Positions 53,156-62,616 of a stretch of DNA of 64,000 bases are shown here, one piece after another (position 1 is the stretch's first letter; each line of letters starts with the position of its first letter). Position numbers and translations under genes: made by a program. The stretch covers positions 372,001 to 436,000 of the forward strand of contig NZ_PDUD01000001.1 in NCBI RefSeq assembly GCF_002646595.1. Direction: 5' to 3'. The notes under the pieces were generated by a model, which was given only the letters and a program-made list of their open reading frames with translations, was not told the DNA's origin and did not search any database. Source of the stretch: Flavilitoribacter nigricans DSM 23189 = NBRC 102662 (GTDB lineage Bacteria; Bacteroidota; Bacteroidia; Chitinophagales; Saprospiraceae).

Positions 53156-54589
53156 CTACACCAGTTCCCGGATCAACTTACCGCCAAATTGTGACAACTG
53201 TTTGTAACGCCCCCCGTGAAAATAAGTCAGCCGGTTATCATCCAGTCCCAGCAAATGCAGCAGCGTAACGTGCAGATCGCTGATGGGATGCACCACTTCA
53301 ACCGCTTCCTGACCGAGTTCATCGGTAGCGCCGATGGTATGTCCGGCTTTCACACCGCCACCCGCCATCCACACGGCCATCGCATTGGGATTATGGTCCC
53401 GGCCGTAAGCGATACCACCTTCCCGGATACCGTTATCGGCGGTACGGCCAAATTCTCCACACCAGACTACCAGGGTTTCATCCAGCAGACCGCGGCGTTT
53501 CAGATCCGTGATCAGGGCAGCGATGGGTTGATCGATACTTTTGATCAGCGATCCGTGGGCACGCGCCAGATAATCGTGTGAATCCCAGCCGGAAGAATAG
53601 ATCTGTACGAAGCGAACGCCTTTTTCCACCAACTTCCGGGCCAGCAGGCACTTCCGGCCAAAGGCATTGGTCTCGGTCTGGCCGATGCCGTACAGTTCCT
53701 TTGTTTTTTCGTCCTCATCTTCAATATTGATCACATCGGGTACTTCCATCTGCATGCGGAATGCCAGTTCGTAATTAGCCATACGGGCGGAAAGTTCATC
53801 CTGATTGGCCTGTCCGGCACGGTGCTCCTCGTTGTATTTCCGCAACAGGTCCAGACTGGCCCGTTGGTGATAGCGGCTTACGCCGGGAGGCGGATCGATA
53901 TTCAGGATGGGCGTTCCCTGTGGTCGGAAAGTTGTTCCCTGAAAGCGGGCGGGCAGGAATCCATTGGACCAGTTGGCCGAACCGCCCTGGGGAAAGGCCA
54001 CTTCGGGCAACACCACGAAGGCCGGCAGATTTTCGTTGTAAGAACCCAGACCGTAAGCCACCCAGGAACCAATGGCCGGATCACCGCCAAATTGATTACC
54101 CGTATTCAGTTGGTACATCGCCGTGGGGTGATTGACGGACTCCGCCTGACAACCCCGGTAAAAACAGATCTCATCGGCCACCTTCGCCAGGTGCACAAAG
54201 GGCGCGCTCATATCGGCGCCCGACTGACCGACCTTCCGACTCGTAAACGGACTCCTGACAATATACCGGTTGCCGGAAGACATCGCCGAGAATTGCTCAC
54301 CCTGGCGGGTAAACTTGCTCAAATGGTGTTTTTCCAGGGCCGGTTTGGGATCAAAGGTATCGATATGACTGGGTCCGCCCTCCATCGTCAGAAAAATACA
54401 GGCCTTGGCCTTGGGAATGAACATCGGCGGCTTGGCCTGCAGCGGATTCTCGATCGCTTTGACTACCTGTTCCGGAGTGATCTCCGCCGGATCACAGCCC
54501 AGCAGACTGCTCAGCGCCACGGCGCCGATGCCGGCACCAAGCCCGTAGAGGAAGTCCCGTCGACTGCGATGTGGTTGCTCAGTAGACAT
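53156..54589 (-). CDS. DUF1501 secreted protein, second copy, 477 aa
   Basis: Tat signal with SRRDFLYGLGAGIGAVALSS and a lipobox-like LLGC. DUF1501 landmarks are FLTMEGGPSHIDTFDPKP, GEFGRTADNGIREGG followed by GRDHNPNAMAV, and the C-terminal LLHLLGLDDNRLTY. It overlaps the end of the upstream PSD1 gene by 11 bp, showing a two-gene unit. It differs much from the copy at 35256-36752, so this is a separate pair rather than a recent duplication. It ends 42 bp from the convergent regulator gene. Enzymatic role unknown. Confidence 0.9.
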   Translation of the reverse strand: MSTEQPHRSRRDFLYGLGAGIGAVALSSLLGCDPAEITPEQVVKAIENPLQAKPPMFIPKAKACIFLTMEGGPSHIDTFDPKPALEKHHLSKFTRQGEQFSAMSSGNRYIVRSPFTSRKVGQSGADMSAPFVHLAKVADEICFYRGCQAESVNHPTAMYQLNTGNQFGGDPAIGSWVAYGLGSYNENLPAFVVLPEVAFPQGGSANWSNGFLPARFQGTTFRPQGTPILNIDPPPGVSRYHQRASLDLLRKYNEEHRAGQANQDELSARMANYELAFRMQMEVPDVINIEDEDEKTKELYGIGQTETNAFGRKCLLARKLVEKGVRFVQIYSSGWDSHDYLARAHGSLIKSIDQPIAALITDLKRRGLLDETLVVWCGEFGRTADNGIREGGIAYGRDHNPNAMAVWMAGGGVKAGHTIGATDELGQEAVEVVHPISDLHVTLLHLLGLDDNRLTYFHGGRYKQLSQFGGKLIRELV

Positions 54590-57380
54590 ACATAAACTCG
54601 TTTGTATTGAAAAGAACCAATGCGAGATCCGCCAGCGCCCGGGTTTTCGGAGGGATATCCGTATCCTTCACATCCGGTTCGTAGTCGGCGTAAACATCGA
54701 GCACTTCGGTATAGTGAAAAGTCTCTCCCGTCATTTCTTCAAACATTTCCCGTTCCACTTCCCGGGCGTAACAGACCGGATCGGGTGGCACTTTGGTGTG
54801 GTACCGGATCATCTCCCACACAAAATCTACGGCCGGTTGTATTTCTTCCTCTTGCATCGGACGGTTCCAAACGACGGAAGCCGCCAGTTGCACCTGCTCG
54901 CGTAAACCCGCACCGGATTCTGCTTCGAGGCGAAGCGCCAATGCAATGGCCCGGTCACGCATCTGCGGGCTATTCAGCAAGCTGAACACCTGCGGGGTCA
55001 CCGTAGAACTGGCCCGTCGTTCACAGGACATATCGGGAGCGGGCTGATTGAACACTTCCAGCATCGGATTGGGCAAACTGCGGTAACGCTCCGTGTAAAT
55101 GGTTCGGCGGTTCCGCACTTCCGGACGCCGGGAGGGCTGGTAGGCCGGAGCGATGGAGCCCATAATATGCCGGGGTTGTAAAGCGATCTCCTGGTTGATC
55201 TCCGGCCGCACGGGAATACCTCCCGTTTCGGGATTTAATTCCCCGGAGATGGATAACATCGCATCGCGGATCTCCTCCGCGGCCAATCTACGGGGTTCAA
55301 AAACGGCCAGATATTCATTGTCCGGATCTTTCAGAGCCAATAACTCGGGATCAGCATGCTGTCCGGCTCGCTGGTAGGCTTGCGAACTCATGATCAGCCG
55401 GTGCAGGGCTTTGAATGACCAGCCCTGTTCCACAAAATATCCGGCGAGCCAATCCAGCAGTTCCGGATGGGTGGGCTTCTTGCCGGTAGTTCCCAGATTA
55501 TTGGCATTTCCGGCCAGCCCCGTACCAAAATGATACTGCCAGATCCGATTGACTACCGATCGCAGGGTCAAAGGATGATCGGGTTGGGTCAGCCATTCGG
55601 CAAACGCCTCTCTTCGACCCGATACCTCATCCGGAATAGGATAAGCTTCGGGTGCCCGGGGAGCCGCATCCAGGGCCTGTTCCAGAGTGGATACCGCACT
55701 GAGAACACCCGGTCTTACCTCTTCGCCCGGAGCGTAGACCGATCCGCCCCCAAGTATGAAGGTAGCCGGTGGTGCTCCGCTGGTTTCTTCGGGAACTTTC
55801 ATGGCCTGATGGCTCCGCACTTCGCGATTCGGCCCATTGTACACCGCATAGGCCAGCGGTTCGAAACGGGTGCGCGTCCGGTTGATCGTCTGAATGCGCT
55901 TATTCAATACTTTGCGGTATCCCAGGTCCTGATTGGTCAGTCCGAGGTAACGCGGCGGTTGTTCTTCATCGGGCAGTTTGCGCCGGTCTCTTTTGGTCAG
56001 ATAGGGCCTGCCCTTTTGTTGAAACCAGGCCCGGGCCGCCGCTTCCTCCTTTTCGTTCATGGCTTTCTGCTCTTCGCGAGTGGAATGCAGCCATCGCTCC
56101 AGGCGAGACTTCTCCTCTTCCATCATTTCTACATTCTCTCCGGGCAAAAACGCAGCCGGGCGCTCGGCGAAATGGGTGGGTGCAAAAACTGCCTGGATCC
56201 GGTAGTAATCCCGGGTGGGAATGGGATCGTATTTGTGATCGTGACATTTCGCGCATCCCAGTGGAATGGACAAAAAAGTCTCTCCAACGATATTAGTAAC
56301 ATCATCCAGAAATTGTTGCCGGGTCTCCGCCGCCACGCTCATAGCCGTATGTTCCCAGGGGCCCATGCGCAGGAATCCGGTAGCGATCAGATTTTCCGGA
56401 TCACCGGCATCGATCTCATCCCCGGCCACCTGCTCACGCACAAACTGATCGTAGGGTTTATCCTCATTGAACGACCGGATCACGTAGTCCCGGTACCGCC
56501 AGGCATTCGGCCGGATGAAATCATTGGAAAAGCCGTCGGTATCCGCGTAACGCACCACGTCCAGCCAGTGGCGTCCCCATTGTTCGCCGTAGTGGGGACT
56601 TGCCAACAGGCGATCTACTACTTTTTCAAAAGCCCGATCCGAGGTATCCGACAAAAAGGCCGCAATTTCCTGCTTGCTCGGCGGCAATCCGGTAAGGTCA
56701 AAAGTTGCGCGGCGGATGAGGGTTCTTTTATCCGCCGGACCGGTAGCAGGGAGGCCCTTTTCCTCCAGTTTGGTCTGAATAAAGGCATCTACCGGATGAG
56801 GGGCATCGCCAGCGGGCACCTCCGGTTTTTCCAGCGGCATAAAAGCCCAGATATTGTTGAGCTTGTACCGGCGATTATCCCAATCTTCCGATTGCCCACC
56901 GCTGGTGGCTACATTAATGCGATTACCGTATTGCCAGTCGCCGGCCGCCAGGATCGCGTCCTGTTGTGCCTCATCCGGCCAGGGCGCGCCCATTTCGATC
57001 CAGTCTTCAAATAATTCGATATCGTCGGGTGAAAGCGCCTCGTTTTCCTTGGGCGGCATGGCTTTATCGGGATCCTGTCGTTTCAGTGCCAGTACGAGCG
57101 GACTGATAGCCGGTGAGCCGGGTACGACGGCCGCTTCCCCCGATGCACCGCCGCGCAGCATGGTCCGGCGGCTCCGAAGGTCCAGATCTCCCCGCAGATC
57201 GTCCGGCTCGTTGCCGTGGCAGCTCAGACATTTGCGGTCCAGCATCGGTTGTATCTCGTGTACGAACAGGGCTTCCCCCGCACCGGCCGATGCAGCGGAA
57301 TAATCTGAAGTACAGGAGTTTGCAAAAAACAGGACCGATAGAAAAAGAAATAAGCAGCAAAGGTACGGACGAAACGACAT
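54579..57380 (-). CDS. PSD1-type cytochrome c protein with DUF1549 and DUF1553, second copy, 933 aa
   Basis: Lipoprotein (cysteine 23, FFANSC). N-terminal cytochrome motif CLSCH (51-55), DUF1549 with a second haem-type motif CAKCH before DHKYDPIPTRDYY, a charged helical stretch (about 400-490), and C-terminal DUF1553 (NRIWQYHFGTGLA; LLDWLAGYF). Unlike the copy at 36797-40036 it has no LamG insert, explaining its shorter length. Translationally linked to DUF1501. The 143-bp gap upstream (57381-57523) holds its promoter. Confidence 0.9.
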   Translation of the reverse strand: MSFRPYLCCLFLFLSVLFFANSCTSDYSAASAGAGEALFVHEIQPMLDRKCLSCHGNEPDDLRGDLDLRSRRTMLRGGASGEAAVVPGSPAISPLVLALKRQDPDKAMPPKENEALSPDDIELFEDWIEMGAPWPDEAQQDAILAAGDWQYGNRINVATSGGQSEDWDNRRYKLNNIWAFMPLEKPEVPAGDAPHPVDAFIQTKLEEKGLPATGPADKRTLIRRATFDLTGLPPSKQEIAAFLSDTSDRAFEKVVDRLLASPHYGEQWGRHWLDVVRYADTDGFSNDFIRPNAWRYRDYVIRSFNEDKPYDQFVREQVAGDEIDAGDPENLIATGFLRMGPWEHTAMSVAAETRQQFLDDVTNIVGETFLSIPLGCAKCHDHKYDPIPTRDYYRIQAVFAPTHFAERPAAFLPGENVEMMEEEKSRLERWLHSTREEQKAMNEKEEAAARAWFQQKGRPYLTKRDRRKLPDEEQPPRYLGLTNQDLGYRKVLNKRIQTINRTRTRFEPLAYAVYNGPNREVRSHQAMKVPEETSGAPPATFILGGGSVYAPGEEVRPGVLSAVSTLEQALDAAPRAPEAYPIPDEVSGRREAFAEWLTQPDHPLTLRSVVNRIWQYHFGTGLAGNANNLGTTGKKPTHPELLDWLAGYFVEQGWSFKALHRLIMSSQAYQRAGQHADPELLALKDPDNEYLAVFEPRRLAAEEIRDAMLSISGELNPETGGIPVRPEINQEIALQPRHIMGSIAPAYQPSRRPEVRNRRTIYTERYRSLPNPMLEVFNQPAPDMSCERRASSTVTPQVFSLLNSPQMRDRAIALALRLEAESGAGLREQVQLAASVVWNRPMQEEEIQPAVDFVWEMIRYHTKVPPDPVCYAREVEREMFEEMTGETFHYTEVLDVYADYEPDVKDTDIPPKTRALADLALVLFNTNEFMYVY

Positions 57381-57523
57381 AGGCGTAGGCAGTATAAAGA
57401 TGCCCCATCAAGATAATAAAAATTTGTTTAGTACCGGTCCGATACTTCCTGACTTATGTATCTTCAATTGCCCAGAAAGGTGCAAGTTGCAACACCGATC
57501 CTCCCGACCAAAACAATTCCAGG

Positions 57524-59617
57524 TCAGTAGATCTGCAGGCGAAGCGCACGTTTTCCGGGCACCTTCAGTTCCAGCCGGTTGATCTGCTCCGTCAATTGCA
57601 CCTCCTGCCGGGAAACTTCCTTTCCGCTTTCATCCGCCAGAACCAGCTGGTAAGAGCCGGGTTGCAACAAATAAGTTTTAAACGGTACCGAACGGTGGCC
57701 GTCGAAGAAGCCAAACAGTTCCACTTCGGCGCTGCGGTCACTCTGCGTCTTTACCCGTACCGAAAGGTCGGTGCGATCCGTCAGCCACTGGAAACCGTTC
57801 AGTGGGAAATAAAGCGGATCTCCGGGGTCTCCGGTCAGGGCGCTGTACAACAAGCGGGTATTCGGTACCGGCGTTTCCGGATATTGTTTACGGAGGTAGT
57901 GGGAATTGAAATTGAGGATGCGATCCGTCCATCGCATCTCACTGGTGTAGAGCGGAAAATTACTGCTGAAAGCCGCCGCATTCTCCCGCATGGTGGTCGT
58001 GAAACCATCTTCCCGTCCGAAAAAGCTGTACGCCACGTAGGGATCCTGCTCCATTTCGAGCAATTCATCAAACTGGGTATCGCCGGTGATCAGGCGATAT
58101 TTAGCCAGTGTACCGGTCAGAAAGCGGTGCATCTGAGCGGCGCACCAATCCTCGGAACCTTCCGTTTCGGGGGTTACCATTCCCTTGCGAAAATACTTTT
58201 GCCGGATCTCGGCCATTGAGATGATGGGAGTCAGGAACGAACGATCGCCAGTAATGTGGAAGGCCAGCAACAACGAATTGGTCATCATGCCCATTTGGCT
58301 GGGCCAGACGTAGAGCGGATTACTGGTATAGTTGCCGGGTTTCCACCACTGTTCTCCCACACCGCCCACTTTACCGTCCGGCCAGTGAATAGCCGAGGGG
58401 ATGATGCCGGCCGGTTTTCCGCGTTCCGCGCGGCCCGCAGCATCCACCCAGGTTTTTAGCCACTGCGTAAAGATCTCGCTTAGCTCCGGATCCCGGGTGC
58501 GTTGCCAGAGCAGGAGCGCGGGTTGGACCGCCCGGGGATGATAAACCGTATCACAGGCTTTCCGGGGAGTCAGGTCTACTTCCGTATCGGTGAAATAGGT
58601 ACTTTTGAATTGCAGGAACCCGCGTTCGTTCACACCCGTCCAGAGCGTTTTCATCAAATGGACCAGATGCCGGGCCCGGCTCGTCCAGGCTTCGTCCGTA
58701 GGGTCAATGTGCATCATGGCCGTGATGGTATCGGCGGAATCTTCGGCGGTGTGCTCTACATCATCGATCCGATTGGTATAGCCGCCTTTCATTTTTTCTA
58801 TCTGGAATAGCCCGTGACTCAGTCGCCGTTGGGCATCCTGGATCTTTTGGTCCTGCAGACCAATGAGGGCGGGTGTCCACCAACGCCACATTTCCACGTC
58901 ATCGCCCCAACCGCCGCCGTATTGCCCGTCGGTGAGTTGCCGGTTCGTGATCCACCAGTGGATGACGTCCTGCAGGCCGCTGAGTGCGGTTTTCTGAGCC
59001 ACGGCCCAATCCGGCGCTTTTTCCGAAGCACGGTGATCCGTCGGCCACTTTTCCCGCTCTCCCAGGTACAGGCGGATAATACCGTTACGGGGATAAGCGT
59101 CGGCCGCTACCTGCAACAGGCGCCGGGATTCATCAATATATCGCTGCAGGATCTCCGGGTGCCCCTGGATCTCGCCGTATTCGATGGCCTGCCAGATCAA
59201 CGTCCGGCTGCGATACCAACACCATAATGGATAAACGGGAGAATCTTCGGGTGGCGGCGGCGGAACGACCTCATCAATATCACCTTCACGAATTGGCCAG
59301 GGCAGGTAGTTCTTATTCTCACGATCCTGCCATTCCTGAATGGCAATAGAGCGACCGTTGGCCCAACGATCGACAAAGGGAAGCAGGGTCCGCAATTGTT
59401 CCCTGATCTCCGGATCGGTCGTATCCGACGCCATTACCGCCTCTAACAATTCCCATCGTTCTTTTTCTTCCCGGGCATTGCCCGCAGCGATGAGTTTGGA
59501 GGACGTCAGTTCACCGCTTGCAAGGCAGCCGCTAATATTCAGGCCCAGGTAGGTACTCAGGCCCAGCAATCCGGAATATTTGAGAAATCTTCGGCGTTGG
59601 TTGGCAGGGTATGGCAT
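57524..59617 (-). CDS. Secreted protein of unknown family, alpha/alpha-barrel-like, 697 aa
   Basis: I do not recognise a named family. The N-terminus NQRRRFLKYSGLLGLS with an adjacent LNISGC suggests a Tat-exported lipoprotein. The body (about 60-560) is helix-rich with many Trp and Tyr, as in WWITNRQLTDGQYGGGWGDDVEMWRWW, which resembles alpha-toroid glycan lyases or hydrolases, and the C-terminus (about 590-697) is a beta domain. The frame is open to 59692; the ATG at 59617 directly precedes the signal. It lies between the PSD1 gene (143 bp) and the sulfatase (173 bp), so a role in breaking down a sulfated glycan is plausible but unproven. Confidence 0.6.
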   Translation of the reverse strand: MPYPANQRRRFLKYSGLLGLSTYLGLNISGCLASGELTSSKLIAAGNAREEKERWELLEAVMASDTTDPEIREQLRTLLPFVDRWANGRSIAIQEWQDRENKNYLPWPIREGDIDEVVPPPPPEDSPVYPLWCWYRSRTLIWQAIEYGEIQGHPEILQRYIDESRRLLQVAADAYPRNGIIRLYLGEREKWPTDHRASEKAPDWAVAQKTALSGLQDVIHWWITNRQLTDGQYGGGWGDDVEMWRWWTPALIGLQDQKIQDAQRRLSHGLFQIEKMKGGYTNRIDDVEHTAEDSADTITAMMHIDPTDEAWTSRARHLVHLMKTLWTGVNERGFLQFKSTYFTDTEVDLTPRKACDTVYHPRAVQPALLLWQRTRDPELSEIFTQWLKTWVDAAGRAERGKPAGIIPSAIHWPDGKVGGVGEQWWKPGNYTSNPLYVWPSQMGMMTNSLLLAFHITGDRSFLTPIISMAEIRQKYFRKGMVTPETEGSEDWCAAQMHRFLTGTLAKYRLITGDTQFDELLEMEQDPYVAYSFFGREDGFTTTMRENAAAFSSNFPLYTSEMRWTDRILNFNSHYLRKQYPETPVPNTRLLYSALTGDPGDPLYFPLNGFQWLTDRTDLSVRVKTQSDRSAEVELFGFFDGHRSVPFKTYLLQPGSYQLVLADESGKEVSRQEVQLTEQINRLELKVPGKRALRLQIY

Positions 59618-59722
59618 GATTTGGTATTTGTCATAAGACGGCACGCCACCCGGAATTGCCCTTACCGGGAATGAAGAAATGTGGTGCTGCATGCAATACT
59701 TTGCACCAGCCGCAAGGCAGTA

Positions 59723-59765
59723 ACAACCCGGCAGCCAGCCATAACGGACCGGGCTAACGGGTTGT
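59723..59765 (-). terminator. Stem-loop after the sulfatase gene, possible terminator
   Basis: Perfect 8-bp arms ACAACCCG (59723-59730) and CGGGTTGT (59758-59765) with a 27-base loop, 26 bp past the sulfatase stop on the transcribed strand. There is no T-run, so termination strength is uncertain. Confidence 0.35.
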
Positions 59766-59790
59766 CACCCTGGTTTAGATCAAAATCGGA

Positions 59791-61407
59791 TCACTTGTTA
59801 TACTGATCGATAAATTTCTGATCCAGCTCGGCGGAGTCTTTGTATTTCACCCGCAATTCGGCCAGTTTATCCTTCAGTTCGGCTACGACATCGGCGTATT
59901 CCGGATCATCGTAAACATTATTCATTTCCTGCGGATCTTTCATCCGGTCGTAAAGTTCCCATTCATCCACATCGTAGTAGAAATGGGCCAGTTTGTATTC
60001 TTTGGTAACGACGCCATAGTGGCGTTTCACCATGTGCACCGCCGGATATTCGTAGTAGTGGTAATAGACCGCATCGCGATCCCAGCTGTCGTTCTCCCCT
60101 TTCAGGAGCGGCATCAGGCTTTCGCCCTGCATATCAGTAGGAACATCAATTCCGGCTGCCTCCAGGAAGGTGGGGGCAAAATCCAGATTCTGCACCATTT
60201 CATTGTTGGTGGAACCCGCTTCGATCACACCCGGCCACTTGACCATCAACGGCGTTTTGAAGGACTCGTCGTAAATGAACCGCTTATCAAACCAACCGTG
60301 TTCCCCGAGGTAAAAGCCCTGATCCGAGGTGTAGACCACGATCGTATTTTCGGCCAGGCCGGATTCTTCCAGATAATCCAGTACCCGCCCGACGTTATCG
60401 TCTACCGAGGAGATACAGCCCAGATAATCCTGCATATAGCGCTGGTACTTCCATTTCATTTTTTCTTCGTCGGTCATACCCGGCCAGTTTTCCTGAAAGA
60501 ACTGGTTGATACTATCCAGGACCGGATCGTACTGTGCCCGCTGGGCGTCATTGGTCCGACCGTAGGGGCCGTTAAAACCTCCGGCAAATCCGGGCACTTC
60601 CGGTTTTACCTCTCCCATCGCTTCCAGAGTCTCCGGCCGGATCTTGCTGTCGTGGGGGTACTGCATGTGGTAAAGCAGGTTCATCTCCGCCGTTTTGGCC
60701 GCCGTGCCGCGATTGGAATAATCGTCAAACAGGCTGGCCGGTTCGGGGAAGGTCTTCTTCGTAAATTCCTTGAACTTATCCGGGCGGGGCCACCAGGGCC
60801 GGTGTGGGGCTTTGTGCAGATAGGCCATGAAGAACGGCTTATTGGGATCCCGCTTTTTATCCAGCCAGTCGATGGTCAGATCGGTAATGATATCGGTTAC
60901 GTAACCCTCGATGGTGGTATCGCCTTCGGCCGTGATAAAGCGCGGGTTGATGTAATTGCCCTGTCCCGGAAGGATCATAAAATCATCTACGCCTTTGGGA
61001 TTGTTACCAAAGTGCAGTTTGCCGTACATGGCCGTCTGGTAGCCGGCATCCTGAAAGATCTGGGGAAAAGTGACCTGGGTAGTATCAAACGGAGACCGGT
61101 TGTCGATCTTGCCGTTCAGGTGACTGTGTTTTCCGGTAAGGATCACGGCCCGCGAAGGTGCACAGATCGAATTCGTCACGCAGGCGTTGGAAAACAACAT
61201 CCCTTCTTTTGCGATCCGGTCGATGTTCGGCGTCTGGATCAGATGATCCATGTACGCGCTGATCGCCTGGTAGGCATGATCATCGGACATGATAAACAGG
61301 ATATTGGGCCGGGAAGGTGTTTCACTGGCCGTTTCCTGCTCGGTATCCGCACAGGAAAACAGACATAGCACTAAGCCAATGGTAAGGAGTACCGGGCTGA
61401 ATTTCAT
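59791..61407 (-). CDS. Family S1 sulfatase lipoprotein, 538 aa
   Basis: Formylglycine-dependent sulfatase. The active-site motif is CAPSR (82-86), whose Cys82 would be turned into formylglycine; the metal site includes Asp42 and Asp43 in MSDDHA, and GKHSHLNG follows. The later YTSDQGFYLGEHGW segment carries the Asp and His ligands. Lipoprotein cysteine 19 (CLFSC). The frame is open to 61443; the ATG at 61407 begins the signal peptide. Likely removes sulfate from an algal or host glycan. No anSME or FGE maturase gene is visible here, so maturation must come from elsewhere in the genome. Confidence 0.95.
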   Translation of the reverse strand: MKFSPVLLTIGLVLCLFSCADTEQETASETPSRPNILFIMSDDHAYQAISAYMDHLIQTPNIDRIAKEGMLFSNACVTNSICAPSRAVILTGKHSHLNGKIDNRSPFDTTQVTFPQIFQDAGYQTAMYGKLHFGNNPKGVDDFMILPGQGNYINPRFITAEGDTTIEGYVTDIITDLTIDWLDKKRDPNKPFFMAYLHKAPHRPWWPRPDKFKEFTKKTFPEPASLFDDYSNRGTAAKTAEMNLLYHMQYPHDSKIRPETLEAMGEVKPEVPGFAGGFNGPYGRTNDAQRAQYDPVLDSINQFFQENWPGMTDEEKMKWKYQRYMQDYLGCISSVDDNVGRVLDYLEESGLAENTIVVYTSDQGFYLGEHGWFDKRFIYDESFKTPLMVKWPGVIEAGSTNNEMVQNLDFAPTFLEAAGIDVPTDMQGESLMPLLKGENDSWDRDAVYYHYYEYPAVHMVKRHYGVVTKEYKLAHFYYDVDEWELYDRMKDPQEMNNVYDDPEYADVVAELKDKLAELRVKYKDSAELDQKFIDQYNK

Positions 61408-61858
61408 GTTGGTGAAAGTTTTGTTTTGAATAAAGTCTTGCATGATACAAAAAAAATTTTGCCGATCGGTCTACGTCTGTAGGAGAATCTGCAAAAAGCG
61501 TTATTTTCACATCAATAATTTCTACCAATTTATCCATGCGCTTAAAGTAAAGAGCCCTAACCAATACGCTCTTTCCGGATCGCACCAACTCTGATGAAAC
61601 ATGACCTACGCCAACTGTACTCCCCGGCCAGTTTTATGCCCTGCTCCCAGGGCCTGTCTTCCTGCACGAACCCATCTTTTCCCTTTAAAAATATAATGTA
61701 AAGCCCCATAGGCATCGGACTACCTCTAGAATTTCCGATCACTCCCGGATACCTGACGCTCCTGTCAAACCGACGGGCGGTACGCCCTGCGTATCGGTTA
61801 TGCTCCATACCCCCGAATTACTACTAATCCATTTTTTTTAACCTGTTATTTCAAATCA
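61408..61858. other. Divergent intergenic region between the sulfatase and PorT-like genes
   Basis: 451 bp. It should hold the sulfatase promoter (minus) and that of the PorT-like gene (plus). One TTACTACT copy lies at 61818-61825, 34 bp before the PorT start and in its direction. A minus-strand reading frame of 83 codons (61557-61808) has no recognisable signal or fold and is judged spurious. Runs of A near 61447 and of T near 61831 are the other features. Confidence 0.5.
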
Positions 61859-62479
61859 ATGATTAAGTATTTAAAGCTCTCAGCACTCGCTATGATGCTG
61901 GCATTTTGCCAGACTTCGGCCTACAGCCAGGCCGTCGGTTTCAAGGCCGGGATCAACACCAGCCTGTCTACCATCGATGCACCGGCCACTTCGCTTTCCG
62001 GCAACATCGGTTATGTCTTAGGACTTTTTGCCGAAAGTCCCGTTGGCGCTTCGGCGATCAGTTTCCGGCCGGGCGTTTACCTCAATTTCGAGAAATACGA
62101 TCTCTCCGTTCTCGATACGGAGGCCGGTAGTGGCAACCTCACTACCCTGAAACTCCCACTCTCTTTCGTTTATTCCCTGAGCGATACAGGGGAAGGGCTG
62201 GCCTTCGAAGCCGGCCCGGTGATCAACTGGATCCTGAATGCGGAGATAGAGAACCAACGGTTGATCACCAACAACTTTGATTTTGGCCTGGACCTCGGCG
62301 CCAACTATTTTGTCACCCCCAATTTTGGTCTGGGAGGGAACTTCTACACCGGATTTTCCAATCTGCTTTCCGGTCCATCTGCTACCGGCCTTCTTTTCGT
62401 GAATGAAAGCCAGGCCGGAGATTTTGAAGTAAAAATGAAGAACATGGCGGCCAATCTGACGCTGATCTACAGATGGTAA
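61859..62479 (+). CDS. Outer-membrane beta-barrel protein, PorT-like, 206 aa
   Basis: Signal peptide cut after about residue 24 (SAYSQA), then alternating hydrophobic strands beginning VGFKAGINTSLSTI, with GYVLGLFAESP, FRPGVYLNFEKY, LKLPLSF and a C-terminal aromatic strand MAANLTLIYRW. This is the pattern of PorT-family eight-stranded barrels in Bacteroidota. Many members have unknown function, and nothing here links it to type IX secretion in particular. Stand-alone gene, followed by a strong stem-loop. Confidence 0.85.
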   Translation: MIKYLKLSALAMMLAFCQTSAYSQAVGFKAGINTSLSTIDAPATSLSGNIGYVLGLFAESPVGASAISFRPGVYLNFEKYDLSVLDTEAGSGNLTTLKLPLSFVYSLSDTGEGLAFEAGPVINWILNAEIENQRLITNNFDFGLDLGANYFVTPNFGLGGNFYTGFSNLLSGPSATGLLFVNESQAGDFEVKMKNMAANLTLIYRW

Positions 62480-62515
62480 GCTGCTCATTCATCTGGTAAT
62501 GAAGATACTCTGCGG

Positions 62516-62549
62516 ACAGGCTTTGCACCGAATAGCGTGCGAAGCCTGT
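62516..62549 (+). terminator. Probable terminator after the PorT-like gene
   Basis: A 13-bp stem (ACAGGCTTTGCAC, 62516-62528, with GTGCGAAGCCTGT, 62537-62549), perfect except for one T-G wobble, with an 8-base loop. It is followed by TCCTTCC rather than a clean T-run. Position after the stop codon fits the end of this single-gene transcript. Confidence 0.5.
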
Positions 62550-62616
62550 TCCTTCCCCAGCAAACTTCCAGCCTCCGATTGGAGTTAAAGCAGAAAGAAC
62601 CCGGAAAATTCAGTTT

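Noticed and set aside
61557-61808. Minus-strand reading frame of 83 codons
   Set aside because: No recognisable domain, signal or upstream start context, and composition unlike neighbouring genes; it lies in the divergent promoter region.
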